Source: Rothia endophytica
GTDB taxonomy: Bacteria > Actinomycetota > Actinomycetes > Actinomycetales > Micrococcaceae
DNA: 64,000 nt
Direction of reading: 5' to 3'
NCBI RefSeq assembly: GCF_928381505.1
Contig: NZ_CAKMSJ010000001.1
Span: 186,001-250,000 of the forward strand
Positions 16,422-26,059 of this stretch are shown here, piece by piece. Below the pieces are notes generated by a model. That model saw only the letters and a list, made by a program, of their open reading frames with translations. It made no database searches and had not been told where the DNA came from. Within the stretch, counting starts at the first letter, position 1. Each line of letters begins with the position of its first letter. Made by a program: the position numbers and the translations under genes.

Positions 16422-17789
16422 ATGGCTACATCAACGGTTCTTCTCGCAGTTCTTCTTGCCCTAGTGCTCGGTGCCCTAGCTGGGTTTCTCTGGGGCCGCG
16501 CTGCTACAGGCAGCGCGGATGCCCTGAAAGAAAAGAACGCCCAGCTGACCGCTGACCTAGCGGCGTCCTTACAGGCAGAAAAACACCTGAACGCCCGAGT
16601 GCAGAGCCTGGAAACCAAGGCTGAGGCTGATGCCGATGTTCTGCTAGCGCTTGCCCCGCTCAAAACCCAGCTTGCCACCATGGAGCGATCGGTGCGCACC
16701 ATGGAATCAGAGCGCGCCAACCAATACGGCGGGCTGGCACAGGCAATTGCGGAGTCCAACAGAACCCAGGCCCAGCTGCGAGATCTGACCGGAACGCTCT
16801 CCACCGCCCTGCGGTCCACCAGTGCCCGGGGTACCTGGGGCGAAGCTCAGCTCAAACGCGTGGTCGAGGCTGCCGGCATGGCACCTCACGTCAGCTACAG
16901 TGAGCAAACTACCGCCAGCTTTGAAGACGCCCACGGGGCGGTGCGCGGCGTCCGCCCCGATATGGTGATTAATCTACCCGGGGGCAAGACCGTCATTCTG
17001 GATGCTAAAGCACCGCTGGGTGCCTACCTGGACGCTCAAGAGTCTGAAGGCCCTGCCCAGAAGGCTGACCTAGACCGGCACGCCAAAGCGGTACGAGCAC
17101 ACGTGGACGCGCTGGCCTCCAAACAATATTGGGCTGCCTTCGATGCTGCACCTGAGCTAGTGCTCTGTTTCGTTCCTGCCGAGTCTGCCCTGGCTGCGGC
17201 GCTAGCCCACGACGGGCAGCTGCTGGATTACGCCGCAACTAAAAATATTGCCCTGGTGGCGCCGGTTTCCTTGTTGGCAGCTCTCAAGGCTATAGCCTTC
17301 TCGTGGCGCCAGGAGTCTCTGACCGATAACGCCCGGGAGCTCTTCGTGCTCTCTCAGCAGCTCTATGAGCGGCTGGGCACCGCTGGCACCCATCTGGGGG
17401 CTATGGGGCGCTCACTGACCCGCGCCGTGGATTCCTACAATGGTCTGGTCGGCTCTCTGGAAACCCGTGTCTTTGTGACAGCCCGCAAAATTGCGGAGCT
17501 TAACAAGGCACCGGTGCAGGACAGCCTCTTCCCCTCCCCCAACGAGTCAGCGGTGAAGCCACTGACCTCCCCAGAGTTTTTGGGTACTGCCTCTGAGTCG
17601 GGTACGACAGCAGAAAGTGGGTCTGACTCTGACCTTCCCGTGGCAGAGACCCCGGTGGCTAGCCCCGAGCCTACCCCCAGTGCCCCTGCTCTCGGTACAC
17701 CTGCCCCTGAGCCCTATGACTCCTGGCTCGATGACTTTCTGACCGCAGCAGAGCCTGAACCGGATGAGGACGCCGACTGGAGCCGATAA
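16422..17789 (+). CDS. rmuC: DNA recombination protein RmuC
   Basis: 455 residues. RmuC-family membrane-tethered putative nuclease that limits inversions and rearrangements at repeats. One N-terminal membrane helix (about 5–25) is followed by a coiled coil (35–120) and the PD-(D/E)xK-like core with R-G-x-W-G-E-A-Q-L-K-R-V-V-E near 130, P-D-M-V-I-N-L-P near 173 and V-I-L-D-A-K-A-P-L near 187. The last 85 residues are a Pro/Glu/Ser-rich low-complexity tail not needed for the fold. A strong terminator follows. Confidence 0.93.
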   Translation: MATSTVLLAVLLALVLGALAGFLWGRAATGSADALKEKNAQLTADLAASLQAEKHLNARVQSLETKAEADADVLLALAPLKTQLATMERSVRTMESERANQYGGLAQAIAESNRTQAQLRDLTGTLSTALRSTSARGTWGEAQLKRVVEAAGMAPHVSYSEQTTASFEDAHGAVRGVRPDMVINLPGGKTVILDAKAPLGAYLDAQESEGPAQKADLDRHAKAVRAHVDALASKQYWAAFDAAPELVLCFVPAESALAAALAHDGQLLDYAATKNIALVAPVSLLAALKAIAFSWRQESLTDNARELFVLSQQLYERLGTAGTHLGAMGRSLTRAVDSYNGLVGSLETRVFVTARKIAELNKAPVQDSLFPSPNESAVKPLTSPEFLGTASESGTTAESGSDSDLPVAETPVASPEPTPSAPALGTPAPEPYDSWLDDFLTAAEPEPDEDADWSR

Positions 17790-17790
17790 A

Positions 17791-17832
17791 AAAAGTGACC
17801 CTTCAACTATTCACGGTTGAAGGGTCACTTTT
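17791..17832. terminator. Bidirectional terminator between rmuC and ispH
   Basis: A 17-bp stem (AAAAGTGACCCTTCAAC and its complement) with a short loop, flanked by A and T runs, between convergent genes. Confidence 0.9.
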
Positions 17833-17844
17833 GATGTTCAGACT

Positions 17845-18936
17845 TTAGCGGTTGGGCTTTTCGCCTCGCCCGCCCAGGCGCATGGCGGGGGCGCCGGTGT
17901 CATTCTTAAGGGCTGAGCGCAGTTCCTTGGGCAGGGAGAAGAGAATGTCTTCCTTAGCGGTTTCAACCGGCTGGACATCCTCGTAACCGTAGTCAGCCAG
18001 CAGACGCAGCACGTCCTGCACCAGAACCTCGGGCACCGACGCACCAGAGGTAACGCCCACGGTGGTGACGCCCTCAAACCAGGTTTCATCAACCTCGTTG
18101 GCGTAGTCCACCAGGTAGGAGGCCTTAGCACCGTATTCCAGGGCGACTTCCATGAGGCGTACCGAGTTGGACGAGTTGGTTGAGCCAACCACAATCACCA
18201 GGTCAGCCTGGGGTGCGATTTCCTTGATAGCACCCTGGCGGTTGGAGGTGGCGTAGCAGATATCATCGCTGGGCGGGTCCTGCAGAGTGGGGAAACGTTC
18301 CTTGAGACGGGCAACGGTCTCCAGGGTTTCATCCACGGACAGGGTGGTCTGTGAAATCCAGACAACCTTTTCAGGGTCGCGTACGGTCACCTTGTCCACT
18401 TCATCGGGTGAGTTGACGATCTGAACGTGATCGGGGGCCTCACCCGCGGTGCCCTCAACCTCTTCGTGGCCTTCGTGACCGATGAGAAGGATGTCGTAGT
18501 CCTGCTTGGCAAAGCGCACGGCCTCACGGTGCACCTTGGAGACCAGCGGGCAGGTGGCATCGATGGTGTTGAGCTGGCGGTCTTCTGACTCGGCGATAAC
18601 AGCCGGTGAGACGCCGTGGGCTGAGAAGACGGTGACCGATCCTTCGGGGACTTCATCTACCTCGTCCACAAAGATAGCTCCCTGGGCTTCGAGGGTTTCT
18701 ACCACGTGGCGGTTGTGCACAATTTGCTTGCGCACATAGACCGGGGCACCGTAGTGGTCCAGGGCTTTTTCAACGGCGATGACGGCGCGGTCAACACCGG
18801 CGCAGTAGCCGCGGGGGGCTGCCAGCAGTACTTTTTTGGTGTCGGTGGGTGCGGCGGCTTCAATTACTTCGCGGGGCTTGCGCGCACGGGGTACGGTGGG
18901 CAGGCCGAGTTCAATGGTCTTCTCTGCTGTGGACAT
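17845..18936 (-). CDS. ispH: 4-hydroxy-3-methylbut-2-enyl diphosphate reductase
   Basis: 363 residues. Last enzyme of the MEP isoprenoid pathway, an iron-sulfur protein that makes IPP and DMAPP. Three cluster cysteines are in their family contexts: G-Y-C-A-G-V (C45), D-A-T-C-P-L-V (C129) and [10 protein letters not shown] (C227). The catalytic E-G-T (161–163) and the H-N-x-H-V-V and S-A-H-G-V-S histidines are present. It has an actinobacterial N-terminal extension of about 30 residues. It implies that the organism uses the MEP route for isoprenoids. Confidence 0.96.
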   Translation of the reverse strand: MSTAEKTIELGLPTVPRARKPREVIEAAAPTDTKKVLLAAPRGYCAGVDRAVIAVEKALDHYGAPVYVRKQIVHNRHVVETLEAQGAIFVDEVDEVPEGSVTVFSAHGVSPAVIAESEDRQLNTIDATCPLVSKVHREAVRFAKQDYDILLIGHEGHEEVEGTAGEAPDHVQIVNSPDEVDKVTVRDPEKVVWISQTTLSVDETLETVARLKERFPTLQDPPSDDICYATSNRQGAIKEIAPQADLVIVVGSTNSSNSVRLMEVALEYGAKASYLVDYANEVDETWFEGVTTVGVTSGASVPEVLVQDVLRLLADYGYEDVQPVETAKEDILFSLPKELRSALKNDTGAPAMRLGGRGEKPNR

Positions 18937-18956
18937 GCTTTCTATCCTACGTGGTC

Positions 18957-20171
18957 TTAGCGGGTGTGTGCTGTGGTGGCTCTCGCAGTGGCGCGCAGTA
19001 TCGCTGAGAGAATAGCCAACAGGGTGAGGGCTAGGGTCGCAATGAGGGCGTAGCCGGCCAGGCGGTAATGCAGGTCTTCGTAGGATGCCGTGAGTTTCTC
19101 AGCAATACTTTGCAGGAAGAGTACTGCGGTGGGACTGGCGGGCAGGCTAATGCCCGAGGTGAGGGAAAGCCCGCCCCCCACAAGACCTGCCAGCCAGAGC
19201 ATCGCCGCTGCCGAGAGGGCTGCAAAAGCCAGGTGTGCAAAGCGGTTACCGGGCCAGAGCAGAAAGCTGAGTGCTGCTATCACCGCTGCTGCTGCGAGCA
19301 GGAGCTGCCAAGAATCAGAAAACCTAATGAGGGTGTTGATAGCACTATTGATGGGGTAGCTCCCCTGCCCGTTATCTAGTGGAACGGTGCGTCCGGGAAG
19401 GGTGCTGGTATCGATGGTGAACCCCAGCGAATTGTTCACTGAATCACCGGCCTGATCGTAAATTGCTGAAAGGTCCAGCACCGCTGGGCGGCTTTCACCT
19501 GAGAAGTTATAGGAGTGAGTGTCATTGATGACCTCTAGCCAGAGGGTTTGAAAGTTCTCTGAGGTGATGGCCCCGGTGGTTGCATCGCTGACAATGGTGT
19601 GGGTGCGATCGTAGAGCCAGTTCTGCACGTCCCCGTACCAAGCGGTGCTGTTGCCGTCGCCCAGATAGGTGGCGATGGCGTCGGAACTCATAACATCGTC
19701 GGTCACCGAGCTACTCAGCGATTGCTGAAAATCGGGGTCAGTTGCCAGGGAGCTGGTCAGTTCAGTGAAGTTTTGGGTTTCTACCAGGGTGGTGTCAGCC
19801 CAGTAAGCCAGAGCTGAGGTAAGCCCCACCAGTAGTGCCAGGGGCATGAGCAGAATGCAGATAAAGCGGCGGGTCAGGCTCAGTACCGGCTTACGGGCAG
19901 GCAGAGCACGGTAGGACGCCGGGGCGGGGCGTCGTTGCGCAGGCTGGTAGCCGGGATCCCGGTAGCTGCCCCCGGGCGCAGGTTGATTGTGCTGATAAGG
20001 GCTAACAGGCTGCGACTGGTAGGGCTGCGCAGGGTAGAGTGCTGCCTGCTGCGCCTCTTGCTGCTCCAGGTAGCGCCTGTTATCGGCAGCGACCTGGGGG
20101 TTAGTCCAGCTCCCGTCCCCGTAATCTGGGAGTTTCTGCGTGGGGTCTGCGCCCCGGTTCTCTGTGCCCAT
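18957..20171 (-). CDS. Membrane protein of unknown function with Pro/Gln-rich N-terminus
   Basis: About 404 residues; the start is taken at the ATG at 20171, though one nine bases upstream is equally possible, as neither has a strong ribosome site. The cytoplasmic N-terminus (1–95) is low-complexity, rich in Gln, Pro and Tyr. A first membrane helix (about 105–125) is followed by an extracytoplasmic domain of about 165 residues (around 128–290) and three or four C-terminal helices (about 293–310, 317–335, 374–400). The layout matches actinobacterial envelope proteins of unknown role. It ends 20 bases before the ispH start on the same strand. Confidence 0.75.
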   Translation of the reverse strand: MGTENRGADPTQKLPDYGDGSWTNPQVAADNRRYLEQQEAQQAALYPAQPYQSQPVSPYQHNQPAPGGSYRDPGYQPAQRRPAPASYRALPARKPVLSLTRRFICILLMPLALLVGLTSALAYWADTTLVETQNFTELTSSLATDPDFQQSLSSSVTDDVMSSDAIATYLGDGNSTAWYGDVQNWLYDRTHTIVSDATTGAITSENFQTLWLEVINDTHSYNFSGESRPAVLDLSAIYDQAGDSVNNSLGFTIDTSTLPGRTVPLDNGQGSYPINSAINTLIRFSDSWQLLLAAAAVIAALSFLLWPGNRFAHLAFAALSAAAMLWLAGLVGGGLSLTSGISLPASPTAVLFLQSIAEKLTASYEDLHYRLAGYALIATLALTLLAILSAILRATARATTAHTR

Positions 20172-20298
20172 GCTGAGCATACTAGCGTCTTCAGCTGGGT
20201 TTTGCCTTAGGGTGCCGACGTGAACTTACCGGCACTTTTTACCACGGCAGGCTCTAGGGGCACCTAAAATGTCAGCCAGGGGTGCTAGAAATAGAAGC

Positions 20299-21600
20299 AT
20301 GAACGAATTTGCTGAACCCACTCTGGCGCAGCTTCAGGCTTTGCAGGAGCAGCCCCAGCAACCGAGACAGTTGGCCCCCACGGCTGGGCAGACCAGCCCT
20401 GAAAACCCCTGGCCGCTGCATCTGCTGTCCAACAAAATGCACGACTATATCGCCCGCTGTGTACCCACCTGGGTGGAGGGGCAGGTCATCGAGCTTAACA
20501 ACCGCGGGCGGGTTTCTTATGTGACCCTGCGCGATGTTGATCAGGAAGTTTCTGTCTCGGTCACCGTGTGGGGTTCTGAGATGGCTAAGGTAGCCGGTCA
20601 GATTGATCGCGGCTCCCGAGTGGTGCTACAGCTCAAGCCCAACTACTGGGTGAAAACCGGGCGACTGTCGATGCAGGGTTCCAACATCAAGCCGGTAGGT
20701 GTTGGGTCTATGCTGGAGCGCATCGAGCAGTTGCGTGCCAAGCTTCAGTCTGAGGGGCTCTTCGATGCCCGCCGCAAAAAGCAGCTGCCCCTGCTCCCCC
20801 ACCGTATCGGTTTGATTACCGGTAGAGATTCGGACGCTCTCAAGGACGTTGTGCGCAACACCAGTTTGCGCTGGCCCGCCGTCCAGTTTGAGATTCGTGA
20901 GGTCGCGGTTCAGGGTGTCAATGCGGTCTCGCAGGTCACCGCTGCCTTAGCTGAGCTGGATGCCCACCCTGAGGTCGATGTCATTGTGATTGCTCGCGGC
21001 GGTGGTTCTTTTGAAGATCTTCTGCCCTTCTCGGAAGAGGTAATGGTGCGGGCTGTAGCTGCTGCACAGACCCCGGTGGTCTCAGCGATCGGGCACGAGG
21101 CTGACTCACCACTTATGGACCATGTGGCTGACCTGCGTGCATCCACCCCAACGGATGCCGGCAAGCGCATCGTGCCCGATGTTGCTGAGGAGCGCCTCAT
21201 GTTCACCCAAATCCGTGCCCAGTTAGAGCGGTCAGTCACCCAGTGGGTGGAACGCGAGCGCTTTGGGTTAGCCCAGCTCCGCAGCCGCCCGGTACTGGCT
21301 GACCCTGCCTCTGCTCTGCTGGCAAGGGCTGAAGATCTAGAGAGGCTGCGTACCCGTGCCCGGGCTGCGGTGAGCCAGCGGGTGGTGCGTTCTCGCGACG
21401 AGGTAGCCCAGCTGCGTGCTCGCGTCACGGCTCTTTCACCCCAGCAGACCCTTGAGCGCGGTTACGTGCTCATGCAAACCGAAGCCGGGCAATTAGTGCG
21501 GGACGCTACTCTGCTTTCCCCCGGCGATACCGTGAATGTGCGCGCGGCAACCGGCTCTTTGGATGCAACCGTCACCCACATTCACCCCACCAACCACTAA
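20299..21600 (+). CDS. xseA: Exodeoxyribonuclease VII large subunit
   Basis: 433 residues from the ATG at 20299; an in-frame ATG at 20269 would add ten residues. With XseB it forms the ATP-independent single-strand exonuclease VII used in repair. The N-terminal OB fold has W-V-E-G-Q-V-I-E-L and V-S-V-T-V-W-G near residues 60–95. The catalytic core has L-P-H-R-I-G-L-I-T-G-R-D-S-D-A, V-I-V-I-A-R-G-G-G-S-F-E-D-L-L-P-F and I-G-H-E-x-D-x-x-L-x-D. The C-terminal coiled coil that packs XseB subunits follows. Confidence 0.96.
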   Translation: MNEFAEPTLAQLQALQEQPQQPRQLAPTAGQTSPENPWPLHLLSNKMHDYIARCVPTWVEGQVIELNNRGRVSYVTLRDVDQEVSVSVTVWGSEMAKVAGQIDRGSRVVLQLKPNYWVKTGRLSMQGSNIKPVGVGSMLERIEQLRAKLQSEGLFDARRKKQLPLLPHRIGLITGRDSDALKDVVRNTSLRWPAVQFEIREVAVQGVNAVSQVTAALAELDAHPEVDVIVIARGGGSFEDLLPFSEEVMVRAVAAAQTPVVSAIGHEADSPLMDHVADLRASTPTDAGKRIVPDVAEERLMFTQIRAQLERSVTQWVERERFGLAQLRSRPVLADPASALLARAEDLERLRTRARAAVSQRVVRSRDEVAQLRARVTALSPQQTLERGYVLMQTEAGQLVRDATLLSPGDTVNVRAATGSLDATVTHIHPTNH

Positions 21601-21627
21601 CATTTCCCAGAACGAGAGAAGAAGATT

Positions 21628-21867
21628 ATGAGCAAAGATATCGAATTCACCACCACCCTCAACGCCACCCCCGTTGACCAGCTGACCTACGAGCAGGCAC
21701 GCGAAGAACTGTTACAGACGGTGAGTCGCATGGAATCTGGTGCCACCAACCTGGAAGAGAGCATCGCCCTGTGGGAGCGTGGGGAACAGCTAGCCCAACG
21801 GTGCGAGGCTTGGCTGGATGGTGCCCAGGCGAAGCTGGATGCCGCCCGCAAGGACGCCACCCAGTAG
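21628..21867 (+). CDS. xseB: Exodeoxyribonuclease VII small subunit
   Basis: 79 residues, mostly helical. Family motifs Y-E-Q-A-R-E-E-L, V-x-R-M-E-S-G, L-E-E-S-I-A-L-W-E-R-G-E and A-Q-R-C-E-A-W-L are all present. It follows xseA by 27 bases with a purine-rich ribosome site. It binds the XseA coiled coils to complete the nuclease. Confidence 0.96.
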   Translation: MSKDIEFTTTLNATPVDQLTYEQAREELLQTVSRMESGATNLEESIALWERGEQLAQRCEAWLDGAQAKLDAARKDATQ

Positions 21868-21917
21868 CTACGTTTGGTTGGGGTGTGGCGCCAGTTGACG
21901 GGGGGGTGGGTAGCAGG

Positions 21918-22005
21918 CGTACTCGTAGCCGGCTGGTCGGGGCTGGCGTTAATCGAGGCGAGCGCCCCGCGCGAGCCTCGAGAGGGTCAGCTGGCTACGA
22001 GTACG
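21918..22005. terminator. Long nested palindrome between convergent xseB and alaA
   Basis: An 18-bp near-perfect stem (21918–21935 with 21988–22005, one mismatch) encloses a second 7-bp stem (TCGAGGC 21953–21959 / GCCTCGA 21975–21981). It is longer than an ordinary terminator and lacks a T run. It may act as a bidirectional terminator or be a REP-like element. Confidence 0.6.
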
Positions 22006-22038
22006 TCTGTTGCCGCCTCCCCCTCTGTCGCGCTTCCC

Positions 22039-23256
22039 TTACTGCTGCTTGTAGTCGCTGAGGAAGTTGCCCAGGCGTTCCAGGGCGTCCTTGAGGGTGC
22101 GGGTGTCGGGTAGGAAGACCAGGCGGAAGTGGTCGGGTTTGTCCCAGTTAAAGGCGGTGCCGTGCGAGAGCAGGATTTTCTGTTCGCGTAGCAGATCGAG
22201 CATGAATTTCTCATCACTGGTGATGTTGAACTTGTCGGTGTCGATCTTGGGAAAGAGGTAGAGGGCGCCTTCTGCCTGGTTGACGGTGATGCCGTCCATG
22301 TCGTTGAGCATCTTGTAGGAGAGGTCGCGCTGCTCTTTGAGGCGGCCGCCGGGCAGGATGAGGTCATTGATGGACTGGTAGCCACCGAGCGCTGTTTGCA
22401 CGGCGTGTTGGGCGGGCACGTTGGCACAGAGGCGCATGTTGGCGAGGAGGTTGATGCCTTCGATATAGGGGGCGGCGGCCAGTTTGGGGCCGGAGATGGC
22501 GACCCAGCCTGCTCGGTAGCCTGCTACACGGTAGGCCTTGGAGAGCCCGGAGAAGGTGAGGCAGAGGACGTCGTCACCTGCGAGTGATGAAATGTGCACC
22601 ATTTCAGCGCCATCGTAGGTGATTTTTTCGTAGATTTCATCGGCGAAGATGACCAGCTGGTGTTCCTTTGCCAGGTCTACGATTTGTTGCAGGATTTCGC
22701 GGGAGTAGACGGCGCCGGTGGGGTTGTTGGGGTTGATGACAACGATGCCGCGGGTCTTGGGGGTGATTTTGGACTTGATGTCTTCGATGTCCGGGTACCA
22801 GTTGTTCTCTTCATCGCAGTGGTAGTGCACGGGGGTGCCGCCTGCCAGCTGGGTTGAAGCGGTCCATAGGGGGTAGTCCGGTGAGGGCACGAGGATTTCG
22901 TCGCCGTGGTCGAGCATGGCTTGCAGAGTCATGGGGATGAGTTCTGAGACGCCGTTGCCCAGGTAGACATCATCGGTGGTGATGTTCATGATGCCTTCGT
23001 TCTGGTAGTACTGAACGATGGCGGTGCGTGCTGAGTAGAGCCCGCGGGAGTCTGAGTAGCCCTGGGTTTCGGGCAGGTGCTCGATGATGTCCATCATGAT
23101 GGTTTCGGGAGCTTCAAAGCCAAAGGGGGCTGGGTTGCCGATATTGAGTTTGAGGATGCGGTGGCCGCGCGCTTCCATGCGCTGGGCCTCTTCGAGGATG
23201 GGACCGCGAATATCGTACAGAACGTTTGCCAGTTTTTTTGATTGCTTGAACTCCAT
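22039..23256 (-). CDS. alaA: Alanine aminotransferase (glutamate–pyruvate), class I/II PLP enzyme
   Basis: 405 residues, the same length as E. coli AlaA and clearly alike along the whole sequence: Y-D-I-R-G-P near the start, L-N-I-G-N-P-A-P-F-G-F (37–47), Q-G-Y-x-D-S-x-G-L-Y-S-A-R, N-P-N-N-P-T-G-A-V-Y-S (176–185) and M-R-L-C-A-N-V-P-A-Q-H-A. The PLP lysine is K240 in F-S-G-L-S-K-A-Y-R-V-A-G. It makes alanine from pyruvate and glutamate. The AAAGGAG ribosome site overlaps the stop codon of the upstream lipoprotein gene, so they are probably one operon. Confidence 0.94.
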   Translation of the reverse strand: MEFKQSKKLANVLYDIRGPILEEAQRMEARGHRILKLNIGNPAPFGFEAPETIMMDIIEHLPETQGYSDSRGLYSARTAIVQYYQNEGIMNITTDDVYLGNGVSELIPMTLQAMLDHGDEILVPSPDYPLWTASTQLAGGTPVHYHCDEENNWYPDIEDIKSKITPKTRGIVVINPNNPTGAVYSREILQQIVDLAKEHQLVIFADEIYEKITYDGAEMVHISSLAGDDVLCLTFSGLSKAYRVAGYRAGWVAISGPKLAAAPYIEGINLLANMRLCANVPAQHAVQTALGGYQSINDLILPGGRLKEQRDLSYKMLNDMDGITVNQAEGALYLFPKIDTDKFNITSDEKFMLDLLREQKILLSHGTAFNWDKPDHFRLVFLPDTRTLKDALERLGNFLSDYKQQ

Positions 23257-23266
23257 ACGCCCCAGA

Positions 23267-24412
23267 TTACTCCTTTACGCTCTCGAGCCAGAAATTCGCG
23301 GCGTCTGTTTCTGAAATGGGGTTTTCACCGGTGGTGAGAGTTTCGAGGCGTTCTAGTGAGGGGGTATCGAGTTGGGAGGAGACACCGTTGATGATGTTTT
23401 GGGCGTCTTCGGGTATTTCCCCAGCTCGGGTGAGGGGGATGATGTTTTGAGCAAGTTGGGTGCCCTGGGGGTCATCGAGCAGGGTGAGATTGTTGCGCTT
23501 AATGTCTGAGCTGGTGCTGTAGAGGTAGGCGACCTGAGCTTGGGCAGTGATGAGTTGCCAGGTGCGTGAGCTCCTATCATCGTTTTCTATGGTTTTACCG
23601 GGTGTGCAGCCGTAGTAGGTGTCCAAGGACGCGGCACCGGCGGGGTTAGTGGTGAAGGTGGGGGCCACGGTAAAGGCTAGCTCCTTGCAGTGCTCTCCTA
23701 GATCCTCCATATTTCTGATGCCGTATTTTTGGGCGGTCGCTGAGGTAATGGCGTACCCGTAGCGGTTGGTGGCAGCTGATGAATCGAGCGTCTTAACCGT
23801 TTCGGGCAATGATTTTTGCACGTAGCTGATGATGTCACTGCTGCTAAGCCCGCGGACGTTGAGGGGTGGCGCGGTGGGGCTAGGTGAGGCGGAGGGGGTG
23901 GGGCCAGCCGGAGTGTCTGTTGGTTGGGGGCTGGCGCTAGTCGGTAATTCGCTGGGGGTGATGCGGGCGTTTTGTCTGTTCTCTTCGAGTTCGGTGGGGC
24001 TGATTTTGCCGTCATCAGTGAGGTGGAGCAGCAGGTCACCGGAGAGATCAGGGGTAAGGTGAATGCGGCCCTCTGCTGGTTCGGTGGCGCTGGGGTCGGC
24101 GGTAGCAAGTGAGTCGGTATCAATTCCCATGGACTCGAAGAGCTCTTCGCGGGTCGCACCTGTTTCTGTTACTTCGACACTGTAGCCAGCCCGTTCAAGG
24201 GCAGCAGCGTAGAGGTGGGCGGCGTGGCGGGTTTCTGGGGTGATACCGGTTCCGATGCGGATGGTGGCGCTGGTGGCGCTGGTGGGGGTCGCGGTATGTT
24301 CAGCACTTTGTTCGGAAGGGCCAGAGACGCAACTCGTTAGTGCGAGGCAGGTGAGCGCCAGCGTCGCTGCTAGAGATGTGCGGCGGGGAGCGGTGAAAAA
24401 AGCGGTTGTCAT
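23267..24412 (-). CDS. Lipoprotein resembling a glycine-betaine-type (OpuAC) binding protein
   Basis: 381 residues with a lipoprotein signal peptide; the lipobox is L-T-S-C near residue 28. A first half-domain (45–130) is followed by a Pro/Ser/Thr-rich linker (about 150–185) and a second half with A-T-N-R-Y-G-Y-A-I-T near 215 and a C-terminal A-Q-A-Q-V-A-Y-L-Y-S-T-S pattern. This recalls substrate-binding proteins of quaternary-ammonium ABC importers. The inserted linker and the lack of any importer genes nearby are unusual, so it may be an orphan binding protein. It is the middle gene of a Nudix–lipoprotein–alaA run. Confidence 0.65.
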   Translation of the reverse strand: MTTAFFTAPRRTSLAATLALTCLALTSCVSGPSEQSAEHTATPTSATSATIRIGTGITPETRHAAHLYAAALERAGYSVEVTETGATREELFESMGIDTDSLATADPSATEPAEGRIHLTPDLSGDLLLHLTDDGKISPTELEENRQNARITPSELPTSASPQPTDTPAGPTPSASPSPTAPPLNVRGLSSSDIISYVQKSLPETVKTLDSSAATNRYGYAITSATAQKYGIRNMEDLGEHCKELAFTVAPTFTTNPAGAASLDTYYGCTPGKTIENDDRSSRTWQLITAQAQVAYLYSTSSDIKRNNLTLLDDPQGTQLAQNIIPLTRAGEIPEDAQNIINGVSSQLDTPSLERLETLTTGENPISETDAANFWLESVKE

Positions 24413-24437
24413 GGGTGGCCTTCTCTTCTCTAGGTCT

Positions 24438-24914
24438 CTACGGCTGGTGGGTTGAACGGTAGTGGGCTGCCATCGATTCCAGGGTGTCGAAGCCCAGCAT
24501 CTTTGCGGCTTCTTCTACGGCGCTGTAGCAGAAGTGCTGATCAAGTTCAGCGAGCGGCACCCAGGCAGCTAGGTCGGTGGATCCGTCCACCTCGTAGGTT
24601 AACTCGCCCCCTGTGACCTCAGCTCGGTAAACGGTGCGCAGGGCACAGAAAGGGCGGGTTGAGCCGTTTTCCGGCTCGAAGTAACCGGCGTGCACTCCCA
24701 GTAGTTGCTTCAGTTCAATGGTGTAGCCAGTTTCTTCAAAAACCTCGCGTACGGCTGTGTCTGAGGGTTGTTCGCCAGGATCCATGCCGCCACCGGGTAG
24801 CGTCCAGCCCGGTTTCATACCGGGAATGTGAGGAACCCACCGGGACAGTAGGAGGCATCCGTCGCGGATCACCACGGCGTAGGCTGCAGGTCTAGTATCC
24901 ATGACAAGTGGCAT
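24438..24914 (-). CDS. Nudix hydrolase
   Basis: 158 residues from the ATG at 24914, chosen because AAAGGAG lies eight bases upstream; the frame extends further but without a site. The Nudix box G-x5-E-x7-R-E-V-x-E-E-x-G is complete (around residues 50–72). These enzymes cleave nucleoside diphosphates linked to another moiety; the substrate here is unknown. First gene of the run leading to alaA, divergent from mscS. Confidence 0.88.
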   Translation of the reverse strand: MPLVMDTRPAAYAVVIRDGCLLLSRWVPHIPGMKPGWTLPGGGMDPGEQPSDTAVREVFEETGYTIELKQLLGVHAGYFEPENGSTRPFCALRTVYRAEVTGGELTYEVDGSTDLAAWVPLAELDQHFCYSAVEEAAKMLGFDTLESMAAHYRSTHQP

Positions 24915-25006
24915 AGGGCGGGCTCCTTTCCTTCTCATCCAGTGTAGCTTCCGGGGCTTTTCTCTTTTGCCGATCTTTTCAGTTTCAGGCACTAAGCTCG
25001 TGAGTC

Positions 25007-26020
25007 ATGAGTATTTCACTGATTTCCTTGGTTACCCTTTCCTTGAGTGAGGGCGCCCAGAGCGCAAGTGATTTTCTGTTGCGTCTAGCCAGCTTTGATT
25101 TCTGGTTGGGTGCTCCTTTGCGCATCATCATGATTGTGTTGATTGGGCTGATTTTGCATGCCATGGTGCGGCTGGTCATCCGTAAGGTCACCAGTTCGAT
25201 TACCCGGGGCACACAGTCACGGGTGGTAGAGGCCTCCCCCAAAAAGAGGCGGGGCAGCAGGTGGAAGACCGACACCGCGCTGTCTAGTGCCCGCCAGTCC
25301 CAGCGCGCACAGACCGTTGGGTCCGTGCTGAGGTCAGTGGCTTCTATCATGATTTGGACGGTTATGATTGTCATGATTATCGCCGAACTGGGCTTCAACA
25401 TTGCCCCGGTGATTGCCTCAGCGGGCGTAGTGGGCGTGGCCCTGTCGTTTGGTGCTCAGTCTTTGGTCAAGGATTTCTTGTCCGGCATCTTCATTGTCGC
25501 TGAGGATCAGCTGGGTATCGGGGACTGGGTGGACTTGGGCGAAGCCTCTGGTGAGGTAGAGGCCGTGGGTCTGCGGACCACCCAGGTGCGCGACTTGGAA
25601 GGCACCCTCTGGCATGTGCGCAACGGTGAGATTCTGAGGGTGGGTAACTCGTCCCAGGGCTGGGCACGCACCGTGGTGGACTTACCCATCCCCTATGACG
25701 CTGATATTGACGAGATGGCAGATTTCCTGGTGGACGCTACCTCTGAGGCCCTGCAGAAGCCCGGTATTAAGGGCAATGTGACCGGTAAGCCCGAGTACCT
25801 GGGCGTGCAGACCATTACCGGCGAATCGGTGACGCTGCGCCTGCTGGTCAAGACTGCTCCTGCTGCCCAGTTCTCGGTGGGGCGCAAGCTGCGTGAGGAG
25901 CTTAAGAAGGCGATGGACGCCCGCGGCATCCGTATGCCGCACACCAACCAGTCCGTGATTCTGACCGAAGAACAGTCAGCACCTCCCAAGAAAACTATTC
26001 CCGCAGACAGTCAACAGTAG
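25007..26020 (+). CDS. MscS-type mechanosensitive ion channel
   Basis: 337 residues. Membrane channel opened by tension to release solutes on osmotic downshock. Helices at about 25–50, 100–130 and 130–155. The pore-lining helix and beta domain have V-G-V-A-L-S-F-G-A-Q-S-L-V-K-D-F-L-S-G, then D-Q-L-G-I-G-D-W-V and V-R-N-G-E-I-L-R-V-G-N-S-S-Q. A basic loop of about 40 residues after the first helix is typical of actinobacterial members. Confidence 0.93.
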   Translation: MSISLISLVTLSLSEGAQSASDFLLRLASFDFWLGAPLRIIMIVLIGLILHAMVRLVIRKVTSSITRGTQSRVVEASPKKRRGSRWKTDTALSSARQSQRAQTVGSVLRSVASIMIWTVMIVMIIAELGFNIAPVIASAGVVGVALSFGAQSLVKDFLSGIFIVAEDQLGIGDWVDLGEASGEVEAVGLRTTQVRDLEGTLWHVRNGEILRVGNSSQGWARTVVDLPIPYDADIDEMADFLVDATSEALQKPGIKGNVTGKPEYLGVQTITGESVTLRLLVKTAPAAQFSVGRKLREELKKAMDARGIRMPHTNQSVILTEEQSAPPKKTIPADSQQ

Positions 26021-26059
26021 TTGAGTTGCTGACTGGTTCCGGGCTCCCGTGCGGGCTTG

